Shown here piece after piece: positions 21,477 through 34,046 of a stretch of DNA of 64,000 nt. The notes under the pieces are model-generated. The model had not been told where the DNA came from, searched no databases, and saw nothing but the letters and a program-made list of their open reading frames with translations. Origin of the DNA: Flaccisagitta enflata (lineage: Eukaryota > Chaetognatha > Sagittoidea > Aphragmophora); NCBI GenBank assembly GCA_965153355.1, contig OZ231126.1, positions 19,716,001 to 19,780,000 of the forward strand. The letters are read 5' to 3'. Numbering within the stretch: the stretch's first letter is position 1; every line of letters begins with the position of its first letter. A program made the position numbers and the translations under genes.

Positions 21477-22110
21477 TTAAGTCTTCTGTCTCTTAGTCTT
21501 CTGTCTCTTAGTCTTCTGTCTCTTAGTCTTCTGTCTCTCAGTCTTCTGTCTCTTAGTCTTCTGTCTCTTAGTCTTCTGTCTCTTAGTCTTCTGTCTCTTA
21601 GTCTTCTGTCTCTTAGTCTTCTGTCTCTTAGTCTCCTGTCTCTTAGTCTTCTGTCTCTTAGCCTCCTGTCTCTTAGTCTCCATTCTCTTAGTTTCCTGTC
21701 TCTGTCTCTTAGTCTTCTGTCTCTTAGTCTTCTGTCTCTTAATCTTCTGTCTCTAAATCTTCTGTCTCTTAATCTTCTGTCCTAATGTTTTGTCTCTTAA
21801 TCTTCTATCTCTTAGATTTCTTTCTCTTAGTCTTCTGTCTCTTAGTCTTCTGTCTCTTTGTCGTCTGTCTCTTACTCTTTTGTCTCTTACTCTTTTGTCT
21901 CTTAGTCTTCTGTCTCTTAGTCTTCTGTCTCTAAGGCTTCTGTCTCCAAGCCCTCCTATTCTAAGCCCTTTTCTCTAACCCCTCTGTCTCTAGGCCTTCT
22001 GTCTCTAACCCTTTTGTCTCTAACCTTTTTGTCTCTAACCCTTCTGTCTCTAACCCCTCTCTCTTCCGTCTTTGGGTCTTCTGTCTCTTAGCCTCTGTCT
22101 CGAAAATATT
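21477..22110 (+). repeat. 15-bp minisatellite (TTAGTCTTCTGTCTC)n
   Basis: Around 40 copies, regular up to about 21780 and then increasingly degenerate (CTAAGCC, CTAACCC variants). Both strands stay open because 15 is divisible by three. There is no gene. Confidence 0.93.
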
Positions 22111-22436
22111 ACCATCTTTCTTTGATCTCGTTAACATAAGTGAAAAGTTTTATTTATACATTCGGTCGATTTTTTATCCGATTAGCGTCCGCGATTAGCG
22201 ACGTCGTCATCGTCTTGAGCTCCGTCTTCGTCATCGAATCTTATTTTCATTAAAACTTTCAAAAAAACTCGGGGAAAATAGAAATTAGGAAAGAGAAGAA
22301 GAAAAGATTAAGAAATGAACATGCCATTCGAGTCTTTACACCGTTGCAATTTAGATGCTCTGGTCGTTTCTTTCGCCTCCACTGAATGATACATTGTCAA
22401 TGCTCTCTCACATACAGAGAAGTGCTAAATACAAGG

Positions 22437-22795
22437 TGTGAACCCCCTAAAAACTGTAGCACCCCCACCCACAGCTCTAACCAGTTCTATTACAGAGACT
22501 TTTAGGGTAAAGAATGAATGTTTGTATCAATAGAAGTAGCGCCACCAGAGCGATTTTTAAATTTTAACCTCTAACTCAAAATATCACTAATAAACATGTT
22601 AAAATGAGCTAATTTTAAATATTCATAAAAATAAGATTTTTGTACTATAATTTTGAACTGGAGTGGAAATTTTAAAATCGCCCTGGTGGCGCTACTTGTA
22701 TAGTCCTAAGCTATGATTTAAAACCCAACACAAATTATCTATTGGTGTAGTTTGATCTGTAAGGGGGGGGGTGCTACAGTTTTAGGGGGTTCACA
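22437..22795. mobile_element. 359-bp foldback MITE
   Basis: The ends are inverted: TGTGAACCCCCTAAAAACTG at the left and CAGTTTTAGGGGGTTCACA at the right. Internal phrases such as AGTAGCGCCACCAG and CTGGTGGCGCTACTT also pair. No ORF. Confidence 0.8.
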
Positions 22796-22947
22796 TTTTA
22801 TATTTCGCCTTCCTCTGTAGAGATCTGGAGATTCTAGTCATTTCTCACAAGAATTTTTTTAGTCGCGTACACGCGACTCTACAACCTGCTTTGTCCGTCG
22901 GTCGGTCGGTTGGTCGGTCAGTTGGTCGGTCACATTTTACTTTTTTT

Positions 22948-24553
22948 GTCCGCGACGGAATATCATTCCGACGCGGACTATAATTCAAGCAGGTGGGGGA
23001 ATGCTAAAATAATTTTAACACATTTTAACACGTTTTAACACATTTTAACACGATGTACCTGTTATTTTTCAGGACAGGTGTTAAAACAGTTTTAACATGT
23101 TTTAATACTCTTTTTCCCGCAGGTTTTTTAGGAATCATGTAAAAATCCAAATGAAATTGGGTTAGCATTCAGTTACAACAATGTTAATCGATTTTAACAC
23201 ATTTTTAATATGGTGTTATAATGGTTTTAACACTGAGTTAAAATGGTTTTAACACGGTGTTAAAACAATGTTAAAATGGTTTTAACACGGTGTTAAAACA
23301 ATGTTAAAATGATTTTAACACGGTGTTAAAACAATGTTAAAATGGTTTTAACACAGTTTTAACACAGTTTTAACATGTTGTGGCTTTGTTAAAATCCATT
23401 TTTTTTGAAAACTAAAAAAAATTGTGAAAAGTTTCTTCCTCTTAGGTTTTAACACGTTTTAACACATTTTAACACCGTACCTGTTATTTCTAGGGCGTGT
23501 TAAAATGTGTTAAAATGTGTTAAAATGTGTTAAAATTATTTTAGCATTCCCCCACCTGTTCAAGGCGGGTGGGTGTCGTCGTCGTTGTCGTCGTTGTCGT
23601 CGTTGTCGTCGTCGTCCCGGATTTTAAAAAATGGATAACTTTTTTATGCTTTGACCGATTTGGTTCATATTTGGTGGGAAGTTGTACTAGGGTAAGGCGC
23701 TTTACATCCTATCCGATTTTTGTGATCCGACCAACCCAACTGGCCCAACCAGCCTACCGGCCTAAAAGTGAAAAACGTGCATAACTTTGGCATTTTTCAA
23801 CCAATTTAGCTGAAATTTGGTATGGAGTCTCTAAATGGAAGGCCTCAACATATGTATATGATTTATATGCATTTGAGCATGCTAACCGGCCAAACCGACC
23901 TACCACCCAACCCCAACCCGCCTAAAAGTGAAAAACTTGCATAACTTTGTCATTTTTCAACTGATTTGGTTGAAACTTGGTATGGAGTCTCTAAATGGAA
24001 GAACTCAACATATGCACACTATTTATCCTGTCAAACCAGCCTACCACCCAACCAGCCTAAAAGTGAAAAATGCGTATAACTTTGGCATTTTTCAACCAAT
24101 TTGGTTAAAATTTAGTATGGAGTCTCTAAATGGAAGGACTCAACACATGAATGTGATTTATTTATGTTTGAGCATGATAACCGGCCAAACCGTCCTACCA
24201 CCCAACCAGCTTACTGGCCTAAAAGTGAAAAACTTGCATAAATTGGACATTTTTCAACCAATTTGGTTGAAACTTGGCATGGGGTCTCTAAATGGAAGAA
24301 CTCAACATATGCACACTATTAAACCAAACCAGCCTACCACCCAACCACCCTACTAGCCTAAGAGTGAAAAATGTGCATAACTTTGCTATTTTTCAACGGA
24401 TTTGCATGAAACTTTGTATGGAGGCTTTAAATGTAAAGACTTATAGTTTTAGGGAACTTACAGGGTTAGCGATCTTTTGGTCATAGCGATCTTATGGAAT
24501 TGGTGATCTTTAACCCCCCTCCGTCGCGGACCCAGATACTGTTCAGATTTTTT
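22948..24553 (+). mobile_element. H2 element: inverted GTCCGCGACGGA ends and about 150-bp internal monomers
   Basis: It starts with a hairpin in which GTCCGCGACGGAAT pairs with ATTCCGACGCGGAC, then a GTCGTCGTTGTCG tract. Six or so monomers follow, each carrying GTGAAAAACTTGCATAAC, CCAATTTGGTTGAAA and GGTATGGAGTCTCTAAATGG. Near the right end TCCGTCGCGGAC (24520-24531) is the exact complement of the first 12 bases. A 569-bp TIR element is inserted near the left end. A second, uninterrupted copy is at 43023-44066. Confidence 0.75.
22990..23558. mobile_element. 569-bp TIR element with 6-bp target duplication TTCAAG
   Basis: The left end CAGGTGGGGGAATGCTAAAA is the exact complement of the right end, and the match continues to at least 32 bp. 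TTCAAG is duplicated at 22984-22989 and 23559-23564. The uninterrupted H2 copy at 43.06 kb shows the empty site with a single TTCAAG. The interior is made of short GTTAAAA/TTTTAACAC repeats, many as local palindromes (TTTTAACACGGTGTTAAAA). No ORF. Confidence 0.9.
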
Positions 24554-24845
24554 ATGATTTTATTTTTTTTACCTCACTGCTCCTGCCCAAATGTTCTAGT
24601 GACCTCTTATATGGCCCCTGCCCACTCGCACGCGACTTCGGTAGCCGTGTATCCGGCCTTGTTTCTTAAGATGTTTGTCTTGACGAAAAGACTCTTGATG
24701 ACTAGAAGTGGGAACGCGAGGAACGGATTTAAAGAAGTTGATTTGAACCACTAGAAAATGCTATTCTCGTCGGTTTGAAGAAAAAAAAATGATAAGGTGA
24801 ACTTCCGATTTGGTGAATGCCGTTTAGATATTGCAAATCGTTAAG

Positions 24846-27130
24846 ATGGACGGGACGGGATTTATTCATCACACCATCTCCGAGGACGAGATTCATCTTC
24901 GAATCAAGACAGGTTGGACAGTGTGTAACTTTACGATGGGTTTCTCTCTTTCAGTAAAGGTTTCTCAAGAGAAATCTGAAGCAATGAAAGAAGTTGGCTT
25001 TGGTTTTCATTCTCTCTCATAACTTGGGTAAACTCTCCCATCTTAATTTCCTCACTTCTTCTCTCTGATAGGCCGTGGTCAAGAACTACCCTCGGTTCCG
25101 ACGCACGCGGAGATCACGTGCTCTCGCGCTAGCGATGGCGGCGCCGAGGACGACAACGCCAGTCCAACCGATGAAGTCGTTCGGAGATTCATCTGCAAGT
25201 ATCAGGACTGCGAACGCTCTTACTCCACCGCCGGCAATCTCAAAACGCACGAGAAGACCCACAAGGGAGAATACACTTTCTCTTGTCAACAGGCCGGCTG
25301 CGGAAAGGCGTTTCTCACGTCTTACAGGTAAGTTTACAAGGTCAATTTGGGTAACGATGCGTCATAAATGAAGGAAAAGAATGAATGTAAGTTTTGGCAG
25401 AAGAAGGCTGCTTCGTTCATCTAAATGTATGCCGTCATTGAAGAGACATTTTCCTTTTTTGGTATGGATGGATATGATAAAATGATAGCATTAAAATTAT
25501 AAAAGTATCTTCAAAATCACAAGAAAATGGCGAAAAAGCAGGACAGAATCATAAAAAATGAATTATTATATTGAAATCGCAATGGAACCTTTTATAAGGC
25601 TTAAAAAGGGGAAAATTGTACATCTTTTTATTTAGAAATAGTAATGATAATTGCTTGTTACGCCTATACATTTTGGATTTATGGGTTGTTGACACGGGAC
25701 TCCGAAACATGAATATCTATAGTCTTTTTGGTCAAAATTTGAGCTTTTTTATGTTTAAAATAAATACAGGTTCGGATGGATTATAAAATACTATATGTCA
25801 CTTTCTAACCCACCCCACCCTACAGCCCAAACCACTTATGGTAGAAACATGAAATTTGGTATGGAAAGTCAGTGGGGGAATACTTTTTGGGTCATCAGAG
25901 GGTTTTTTCAATTTCCGCCCCTGAGCAGAGATATGGGGGTGGGGTGGGGTAGCCCCTGAGGGTTAAAAAAATCTCAAAAAATTTTTTTTTGAGATTTTGA
26001 ATTTTTTCAATTGGACATGTTATATTAGGCTCTAAAAAACATAAAAAACTAAAAATTATTATAAAATTCTAATTGTATGTGATTTTATGACTATTTTTAA
26101 TGTTTTTGAAATACTTCGTTCTAACCTTTAAAAGTGCATAAGTCTTTAAGTTTTGAGAATAATTCAAAATTTTGTGTTTATTTACCATGGTATAAACTAG
26201 ATTTAACCAATACAATTCAAAAATTGGAAAAATTAAAAAAAAATTTCTTGAGATTTTTCAACCCTCAGGGGCTACTCCACCCCACCCCCATATCTCTGCT
26301 CAGGGGCAGAAATTGAAAAAAATCCTCTGATGGCCCAAAAAGTATTCCCCCACTGACTTTCCTTACCAAATTCCATGTCTCTACCATAAGTGGTTTGGGC
26401 TGTAGGGTGGGGTGGGTTAGAAAGTGACATATAGCATTTTATAATCCATCCGAACCTGTATTACTATAAAAAGTCAATTTGTTAAAACTTCAATTTTGGC
26501 TACTTAAAATGCTGGGTCATCGCTGCTCATTGAAAAATACATTCATCTATAATACATTTACCAAATACCAGGAGCTCAGCTTGCTCCTATGCGTCGCATA
26601 GCGTCGCCAGTGTGCAAAAGATTACTATGTTATGAGTTGGTTGTAGAAAGTCAAGAAATGTCCTATGAAAAAGTTTTCTGTGTTCCCCAAGTTGTTCTTA
26701 TGTTGTCGGAGTGTCGTCCCGATGTTGTCCAATAGTGTGCTCAGTTGTCTTCGAGTTGTCCTTGTAATTGTACTGTCCTGATCTTGTCCCAAAGCTGTCT
26801 AAGTTCTGTGACTGAATATTGCAGGAGTTTGTCTGTAGGTTCTAAATTGAACACATGTGATTCTAGAATTTGGTCTGTTGTCCAACACAGGTTTTAGTTG
26901 TCCAACTTGTCCCAGTTTTCCTTGACTTGTCCTCAAGTTGCCCCATAACTATCCTGGATTTGGATATATGGTCTTAATTATCAGGGACTCAATGTAGTGT
27001 GAGGTCTATCTATGAGTTACGAATATTTAGGACTCAAGAGGTTGGCCTGTTGGTAGTCATTCCCGGCATTGTCCAAGAAGTGTCCCGACCTTTCTCATAC
27101 ATGTATGTGAACACCCAGACACACACACAC

Positions 27131-27176
<46 letters not shown>

Positions 27177-27503
27177 ACGCACACGCACACACACACACAC
27201 ACACTAGGCTGGTTACCTGAAGGGTGAATTTGGCTCAAAATTTAAAATTCCTCCGCCATCTAACCATACATTCTAACCGGCATTTGGGTATTAAATCACA
27301 CAAGCAGAGGTTGGTATTTGATCAAGAAACCCGCACGGCGAAACAATGATAAAGTATATGAAAGCAATTTTACGCCCATTGAAACTCTATAGATACCGAT
27401 CTCCGCATGGCTTAATACTTTTTTAAATACGACGTAGAGTGTATGGTTAGTTAACTAAGGAGTTCTAAAATTTGACCACATTTGACCTTCCAGGTAGCCG
27501 CCC

Positions 27504-27577
<74 letters not shown>

Positions 27578-30500
27578 TAACACCCAATAACATCAAACTT
27601 TATAAGCGACCTGTTCCTCCTTCTCTTCCTCTCTTCTTCTTCTTCTTCTTCTTCTTCTTCTTCTTCTTCTTCTTCTTCTTCTTCTTCTTCTTCTTCTCTT
27701 TCTCTTTCTCTCTTCTTCTTCTTCCTCTCCTTCTTCTCCTTATTCCTCTCTTCTACTTCTTCTTCTTCTCCCTCTTCCTATCCTTTCCTTCTTCTTCTCT
27801 TATCCTTATCTTTTCTCCTTCTTCTCCTCCTTCCTCTCTTATCCTTTTTTTCTTCTTCTTCTCCTTCTTCTCCTTCTTCTTCTTCTTCATCTTCTTCTGC
27901 TTCTTCTTCTTCTTCTTCTTCTTCTTCTTCTTCTTCTTCCTCTTTTTCTCCCTTTAATTGTTGTCGGTTGGTGTTATTCAACATCAAACATCGCGACAAA
28001 GATCCATATAAAAAGAATCAGTGCAGTCTAACTGATGAAAAAAATGGCGGCAAAATTTCTGAGGGTAGTAATGATGATAACGAGTGTGGTTTTAAATCTC
28101 GGTTTTGTCAAAAATTCACCATTTTCACTATTTCCAAACATTTTTCGTCGAGGAATTAAAAAATCAGGGTCTCAAGAGCGTGAGACAAGGTTTTGAGGAT
28201 CTTTTGAGAAAACGTAATGAATGAATAGATTAATTCGAGATGATTTTAACAGGAGTGAAGATTGGTGATGAATTTGATTGTTCTCCGCGGACTGTGGTTT
28301 TTACAACAGCATGGCAGACCGACAGACAAACATACGGACTGACGGACGGTTATAGACGGTTAAAAACGAACAAAATGAAGATAGTATTGATGATTAGAGA
28401 TCATATTAACCAAAGAAAAGAAAAAAAGAGATCCACCTTATGCACATGAGTCAATAAACGAAGCGATTCGAAAACCGAAGAATGAATCCAAGAGCGGTCA
28501 ATTTCTGCAGAATTTAAGTTAAATCTGTTCTCAATTCGATTACAGTCTAAAGATTCACGTTCGCGTTCATACGAAGGAGAAACCATTCGAATGCGACATC
28601 TCCGGATGTGACAAGGCTTTTAACACCCTCTACAGATTAAAAGCTCACAAGGTAAGTATCATTTTTTCTTTCTTTCTTTTCCGAAATGTCTTCCTCTTCG
28701 ATCTTCTCTCAAAATGGCTAGTCTTCCACTCTTCCACTCTTCCACTCTCGGCAACTTGTTTTCTAGTGTGAGACTTAAAATGCGGTCTTGAGGGAACATT
28801 GCCAGCGGTCTTGAGGTATGACTCCTATTTTAAAGAATCCCATCAACGAATTTCGCAGTGTGCCAACATTGCATGTTCTCCGCTTCATTAGATTAGTGTT
28901 ATAGATGTATTTTATATCTAATCTAGACCCGGTGATTTGTGAGTGAGTCAGGAGTTGTTGGTGAAGCCTGTCAAATTTAGAGCCGCATTGCTGTTTACGT
29001 GTTTATTTTTACTTGTATCACAGAGACTTCACACCGGACAAACGTTCAATTGCGATTTCTATCAGGAAAGGGGCTGCACAAAATATTTTACCACCCTTAG
29101 GTAAAACAAATAAAAAACATGTGGTGATCATTTTCGATCGATGTTCTAAATCGACTCAGTCTACTTATTACAAACACCAGAAAAATGTCAAAGTTTGGGC
29201 GTTGCGCAAGCAAGTCCTCACTCTCAGTGGTTAGTGCCTCTTTCAATGTTCTATTCATGCCGTCCCTTCTTTTCTGTTCTCTCTAGTGATTTGCGCAAGC
29301 ACGTCCGAACTCATACTGGCGAGCGCCCCTTCCGTTGTTTCTCGTCCGGATGCGAGAAGGCCTTTGCCGCATCTCATCATCTCAAAACTCACTCCAGGAC
29401 GCACACGGGGGAGAAACCATTCCGTTGTGACGTCAATGACTGCAAAAAGATGTTCAGTACTTCGTATAGGTGAGTGTTTAGCCGGAAGATGGTAACTGAT
29501 TTTGTACATGCAACATGTAATTAGGCAAAATACGTTGTTTTATAACGCAATGCTGATCTTGGAAAATGTTTTCCCCCTCATTTCTCTCTATCCAATAGTC
29601 TAAAATCACACACCGCGAAGCACGCTTCTGTCGCTGCGAGTTTCATTTCCGCGTCGTCGTTGGCACCAACTTCCTCGACGTCTCGAGTTATGGACGATGG
29701 TGAAACTGAGTCGCGCTTTCTCACTGCGGCTTTCGTGAAGTTGGAAGGAGTGACTCCTTATTCCTCGGTAGACTCTCTCCTCGTACCACTGCCACCCACA
29801 TCTACCCAATCCATCGGAGAGACAACGACCATGATGTCCGACGCCTTCATCTCCGTTTCAAGGGGGCCAAATACATACCCTAGTCAAGCTCACCTCATAA
29901 CCAGCGACCGCGTTGCTTCTGACGGAAGCGTCGCTATGGACCAATCGGCTTCAAATGGCGCTGCCTTATCCTCCACCGTGTCTATATTTCGCACTGCCCC
30001 TACTAATACTTCTTCCTCCGACTCCATCGCTGCCAACGCCAGTGCCTTACTAGTCAATCAGGACATTTCGCCGTTGCAGTGCCTCGCGGAAGTTGTCTCT
30101 ATGCAAGAGTCTCGAGAGCAACTTCACCAACAACGGAGGGAAGCTCAGCAACGACTTGAGCAACCTCAGCATCGACTAGAGCAACCTCAGCATCAGTCGG
30201 TCCCACGTCTTTGTTTTCAGGAAACTTCGTCTACCGGATTATCTCAGTTACAACCGAGCGAGCGAGAGATATTGTCACGAACCATTAATACACCAACTTT
30301 TATACCCTCTGAATCGCAGCAACCAATTCCAGCTTCTCCCCCGGAGTATTCCCTCGCCGTGGGAACGATAAGGGACTCCTCGAGCGAATCATTCCTTCCC
30401 GCTATTCGTATCGATGTTGCACCTCAGCCTCCTTCCTTTCCTCCTCAAGCAGCTCCTCCTCTTCCCACTCATCTTCCATCTCAGACTTTTGGCGCTGCCG

Positions 30501-31837
30501 AGTTTGTCTCCGAAGTTTCCTCATCTTCTTCCATGCCACTTTCTATCTCTAGTCTTTGCCTAGACGTCGATGGAATTGTCGGGAATTTGACCGACTCCAG
30601 CATAACCTTCAACAACCATCTTAATACTGTCGACCCCAACGTTGCCGGTAATCTTATTGAAAATTCCAGCTCGCAGAAAGAGGGTCTCTGCACTCAGGGC
30701 GACGAATTAGCCAGTTCAGTAAGCGGATCTCTCTTCAATCATAACAATGAAATTGTATCTAGTGTCTCGTCGGATTTCCATCGTCAACTTCCAGATACCT
30801 CACCCTCGGTTGTCTCTTCTGCTGCCGCTCCTCAGTCGAATGCGCTAGTTCTGGGAAAATGTGAAACTGATCATGGAGACTCGGAGGAGCCCTGTCTACT
30901 TACGCAACTGATTCAAGTTATGGAATATCAGGAGGTCATGGAAGTACAGGAAGAGAAAACAAAAGCTTCCTCTCGGGTTCATTCCTCCGATGCGCCATTT
31001 CCGATACCGTTGCCGAATTCTGACTCATTCATAACAACTGCCAGCGCCGGCATAGATCCTGAGGCTAGGCTGCAAGGTCAGTCCGCGTTGTGTGGAGATG
31101 ACCGGCCGTCGAAGCAACAACAGTCTCCGAGTTCATTGTTAACCTTAGCTCCGACCTCGACGTCTCGTCTTTGTCCCATCGTATCGGGCTTCTCATCTCC
31201 ACTCTCAAACGCTTCCGACTTACCCAACTCCGACTGCGTTTGTTTGGTAGGTCTTGAAGCCGAAGTCGATGACGTCGACGTCCCGGGAACTACTTCGGAC
31301 AAAAGCGACCAGTTGTCTCTCCACGTTTCCTCTTCCTCTTCTTCCTGCGGAAGCGATTCCAGCGTCACGTTCACCAACGTTTCCTCCTCTTCCGGCTTCG
31401 CATCATCCATCGTCATGATGGATGACAAGGATGACGGTGGCTATGATAGTATCAAAATCCATGAAGAATCTCTAGCTAACCGCTCTTTTGATCGCGAAAT
31501 CAGTTCCTTAATCAAAACTACAACTGCTTCAGCGCCCCTTTCCTTGTCCGCTAACCCTGGTGTTGTAATTTCCAGCGCCGCTAAAAAATCTACCACCGCG
31601 TCCGCTTCTTCCTCTTCCCATTCCGCTTCCCCTTCTGCCATTTGTCTGAATGACCCGATCGTTATAAAATCTGATCCATCGGATTCAATCTTCGCTTTGC
31701 CTTCGCGTAATGGTGAAACACTTTTGGTTTTACCGCCAGGCGTGCAAATATTTTGCGCCCAAGATACGGAGGTGCGGCAGATGACGGAAGAGGACGTCGC
31801 GAAACTCGATGGCGGTGTCAAGAAAGACAAGCTATGA
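24846..31837 (+). CDS. MTF1: Metal-responsive transcription factor 1 (six C2H2 fingers)
   Basis: MTF1 is a zinc-sensing nuclear factor that binds metal response elements and switches on metallothionein and metal-efflux genes. Exons are 24846-24912, 25072-25327, 28546-28651, 29024-29100, 29287-29469 and 29599-31837; phases join to 975 residues. The N-terminus [16 protein letters not shown] matches the MTF1 pre-finger motif. Six C2H2 fingers follow at about residues 55-240, including the diagnostic finger 1-2 linker [10 protein letters not shown], then [19 protein letters not shown] and HTGEKPFRC. Finger 4 is odd: its two cysteines are spaced C-X7-C rather than the usual C-X4-C. The 700-residue tail is Ser/Pro/Gln-rich, as in an activation domain, and lacks a vertebrate-style cysteine cluster. 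The assigned ATG begins close to the conserved motif, so an upstream exon is possible. Intron 2 (3.2 kb) holds foldback elements and microsatellites. Confidence 0.95.
25767..26458. mobile_element. 692-bp foldback element in MTF1 intron 2, TA target
   Basis: The ends CAGGTTCGGATGGATTATAA and TTATAATCCATCCGAACCTG are exact complements, and the arms pair for about 250 bp, including CCCACCCCACCCTACAGCCC and its complement. TA flanks both sides. No coding capacity. Confidence 0.85.
27115..27577. mobile_element. Foldback MITE sitting inside a (CA)n microsatellite
   Basis: CA runs at about 27118-27205 and 27506-27575 flank a 290-bp inverted-repeat element (27207-27494). Its arms carry GGCTGGTTACCTGAAGG and the complement CCTTCCAGGTAGCCGCC, plus TAACCATACA and TGTATGGTTA. 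CA is on the same strand on both sides, as expected if the element inserted into an existing CA array. Confidence 0.7.
27625..27950 (+). repeat. (CTT)n-rich microsatellite
   Basis: A long CTT/CTC array inside MTF1 intron 2. The Phe/Leu/Ser-rich and Glu/Lys-rich open frames are artefacts. Confidence 0.95.
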
Positions 31838-34046
31838 TTTTAAGAGAAATGCGCGTTTCGGCATGTCTTCGTTTCTAAGCTGATTCAACACAGTTAATTT
31901 TTCTGAATCTCTAGCTGGATCTGGAATCGATTGAAAAAAAAAATCACTTTGGGAAAGGGATGGACTCTGTGATCGACTTTTGAGATTGGTTGAAGAAACT
32001 GGGTGTATACGTAGAGAATATTTGGGGATCGACTCTTTTACTGTTTGTCTTGATTGTGATGGTATTGGGGACGTTTCGCTCTTGATAATTGTGAATTCAA
32101 TGTGCCTCACTCTAGTCACTTTAGTTTACATTTACATTCAACTAACTGGGACTGTATTTTTAATTGGTCGTACCCTGATGTGCTACATCGCTGTCTATAA
32201 GTGATTAGTTGTGATCGATTTTGTCACGTGATTGGCTCCTTAGCCAGTCACATCGCCCCTACATTCTAACATGATTCTAATGCTTCTGGTTTTAAGGATT
32301 TGACCACTGACAAATGACTTTACAGCTCAATTGGCAGTCGACTAAATCCAGTTAGATGAGAAGACAAAATCAGATTAAGTTGGCTTAACCAATAATGGCG
32401 ACGCAGATTACAACATATCATTGGCCTAGTCTGTACTTGATGGAAAATAGTAGCAGATAGCGGGTAGTTTCTTTTGGAGAACCTGACAATATGTCGTATG
32501 ATCGTTAGACGTTCTGTTATGCCCCCATATTCTTAAGAGTTGCCGGGTTTGCGATAAAATTGGTACTTTATGGTATTAAAAAGCAATTTCAGGTCATGTT
32601 GAGGATTTTCTACCTTCCCTGGAGTAACGGTTTTGGATTTACTGTCATGGGTAAAGGTTGGTTGTTAGGAAAATGTCCAATTTTGGTAACTTTAGTCTCA
32701 AATTTTGGCCACTTCGCATTTGCAAATTAAGTTAAAATCCATGAGATTATTAAACTAGAGCTCAAGAACTAACCAGTGGCGCAATCGGCATGTTTCCATC
32801 TTTATTTGTTCAGATTTGAGAGAGTTTTAAAGATAGGGTTTGAAAGGTTTTTTTTTTTTACAGCATGAAATCTGGTGGAAATTTGGACATTTTTCACATT
32901 TTTCACTATATCGCAGCTTTGGATAGACCAATCTTTAAAAAATTGGTGACCAAATTGAAGAGTTTTTGATGCTCTAACTGATTCTGGAAAAATTTTTGAT
33001 CGATATGGCCTCAAGAAAATTTTATCTACTCTCAAAGCATGTCATTCAGGTTATTTTAATTGAAAAATTGGGCCACTTCTAAATTGAAAAATGACTTAAA
33101 ATTCATGAGCAAATCAAACTACTGATCAAGAGATAATCAGTGGTGCAATCGGCATGTCAAGACAATTCTGCGTCTAGATTTGACAAAACTACAAAGTTGA
33201 AAGGGTATGATGAAAAAATAACCCTCATACCCCTTCATCTTTGAAAGACTCTAAAATCTAAAAAAACAATTATAGATATATGCTGATTGCACCACTGATT
33301 AGCTCTTGAGCACTGAGCAGTAGTTTGATTTGCTCATGAATTTTAAGTCAGTTTTCAGTTTGGAAGTGGCTCAATTTTTCAAATATAAATAACCTAAATG
33401 ACATTAAAATTTGATATTTTTCTCATGCTTTGAGAGTAAATAAAATTTTTTTGAGGCCATATCAATCAAAAATTTTTCCAGAATCAGCTAGAGCAAAAAA
33501 AAAAACTCTTCAATTTGGTCACCAATTTTTTAAAGATTGCTCTATCCAAAGCTGCGATATAGCAAAAAACATGGAGAATGTCCAAATTTCCTCCAGATTT
33601 CATGCTGCAAAAGAACCTATTAAGCTCTATTTTTAAAACTCTCTTAAACCTGAACAAATAAAGATGGAAACATGCGGATTGCACTACTGGTTAGTTCTTG
33701 AGCTCTAGTTTAAAAATCTCATGGATTTTAAGTTAATTTTCAAAGGCGAAGTGGCCAAAATCTGAGGCCAAAGTGACCAAAATTGGACTTTTTCCCAACA
33801 ACCACCCTCTACCCATGATGGCAAATCCAAAACCGTTACTCCAGAGAAGGTAGAAAATCCTTAATAAGACCTGAAATTGCTTTTTAATACCATAGAGTAC
33901 CAATTTTATCGCGAACCCGGCATCTCCCATGAATATGAGGGCATAACAGAATGTCTGATGATCGTATCCTGGACTGATCTCTATTTAGCTTGCTAGTTCA
34001 GCAAGATTTAGGTTTCTCGTTTCTGTATGAACTTTCCTAGTTTGAC
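31838..34046. other. MTF1 3' flank and intergenic DNA
   Basis: The MTF1 3' UTR is expected in the first few hundred bases. The rest is dominated by a large foldback element at 32498-33964. I see no exon. Confidence 0.6.
32498..33964. mobile_element. 1.47-kb foldback element
   Basis: Arms of about 700 bp pair around a centre near 33230. Landmarks are TTCTGTTATGCCCCCATATTC with GAATATGAGGGCATAACAGAA, and TTTTGGCCACTTCGC with GCGAAGTGGCCAAAA. Arms differ by scattered substitutions, so it is not recent. Related short open frames on both strands come from the palindrome. No transposase. Confidence 0.8.

Larger units (their letters stand above)
22855..24664 (+). repeat. H1 repeat split in two by the H2 element
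   Basis: The left half is 22855-22947 (hairpin AGTCGCGTACACGCGACT, then the GTCGGTCGGTTGG tract). The right half is about 24571-24664 (TCACTGCTCCTGCCCAAATG to GTGTATCCGGCCTTGTTT). Together they make one normal H1 copy interrupted at its TTTACTTTTTTT stretch. Confidence 0.7.
16279..24845. other. GNL1-MTF1 intergenic repeat desert
   Basis: No gene is supported in these 8.5 kb. It is a nest of foldback and TIR elements (16634-17426, 17610-20966, 17764-20551, 18437-19052, 22437-22795, 22948-24553, 22990-23558), hairpin-tipped repeats and minisatellites. The stretch 20970-21470 is unclassified single-copy-looking DNA with no exon that I can support. Confidence 0.7.

Noticed and set aside
23928-24356. 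A 142-codon frame in the H2 element with recurring FQPIWLK peptides as a gene
   Set aside because: It follows the monomer repeat and has no start context or known domain. The frame is open because monomer lengths happen to preserve it; I keep it only as an observation on the repeat.
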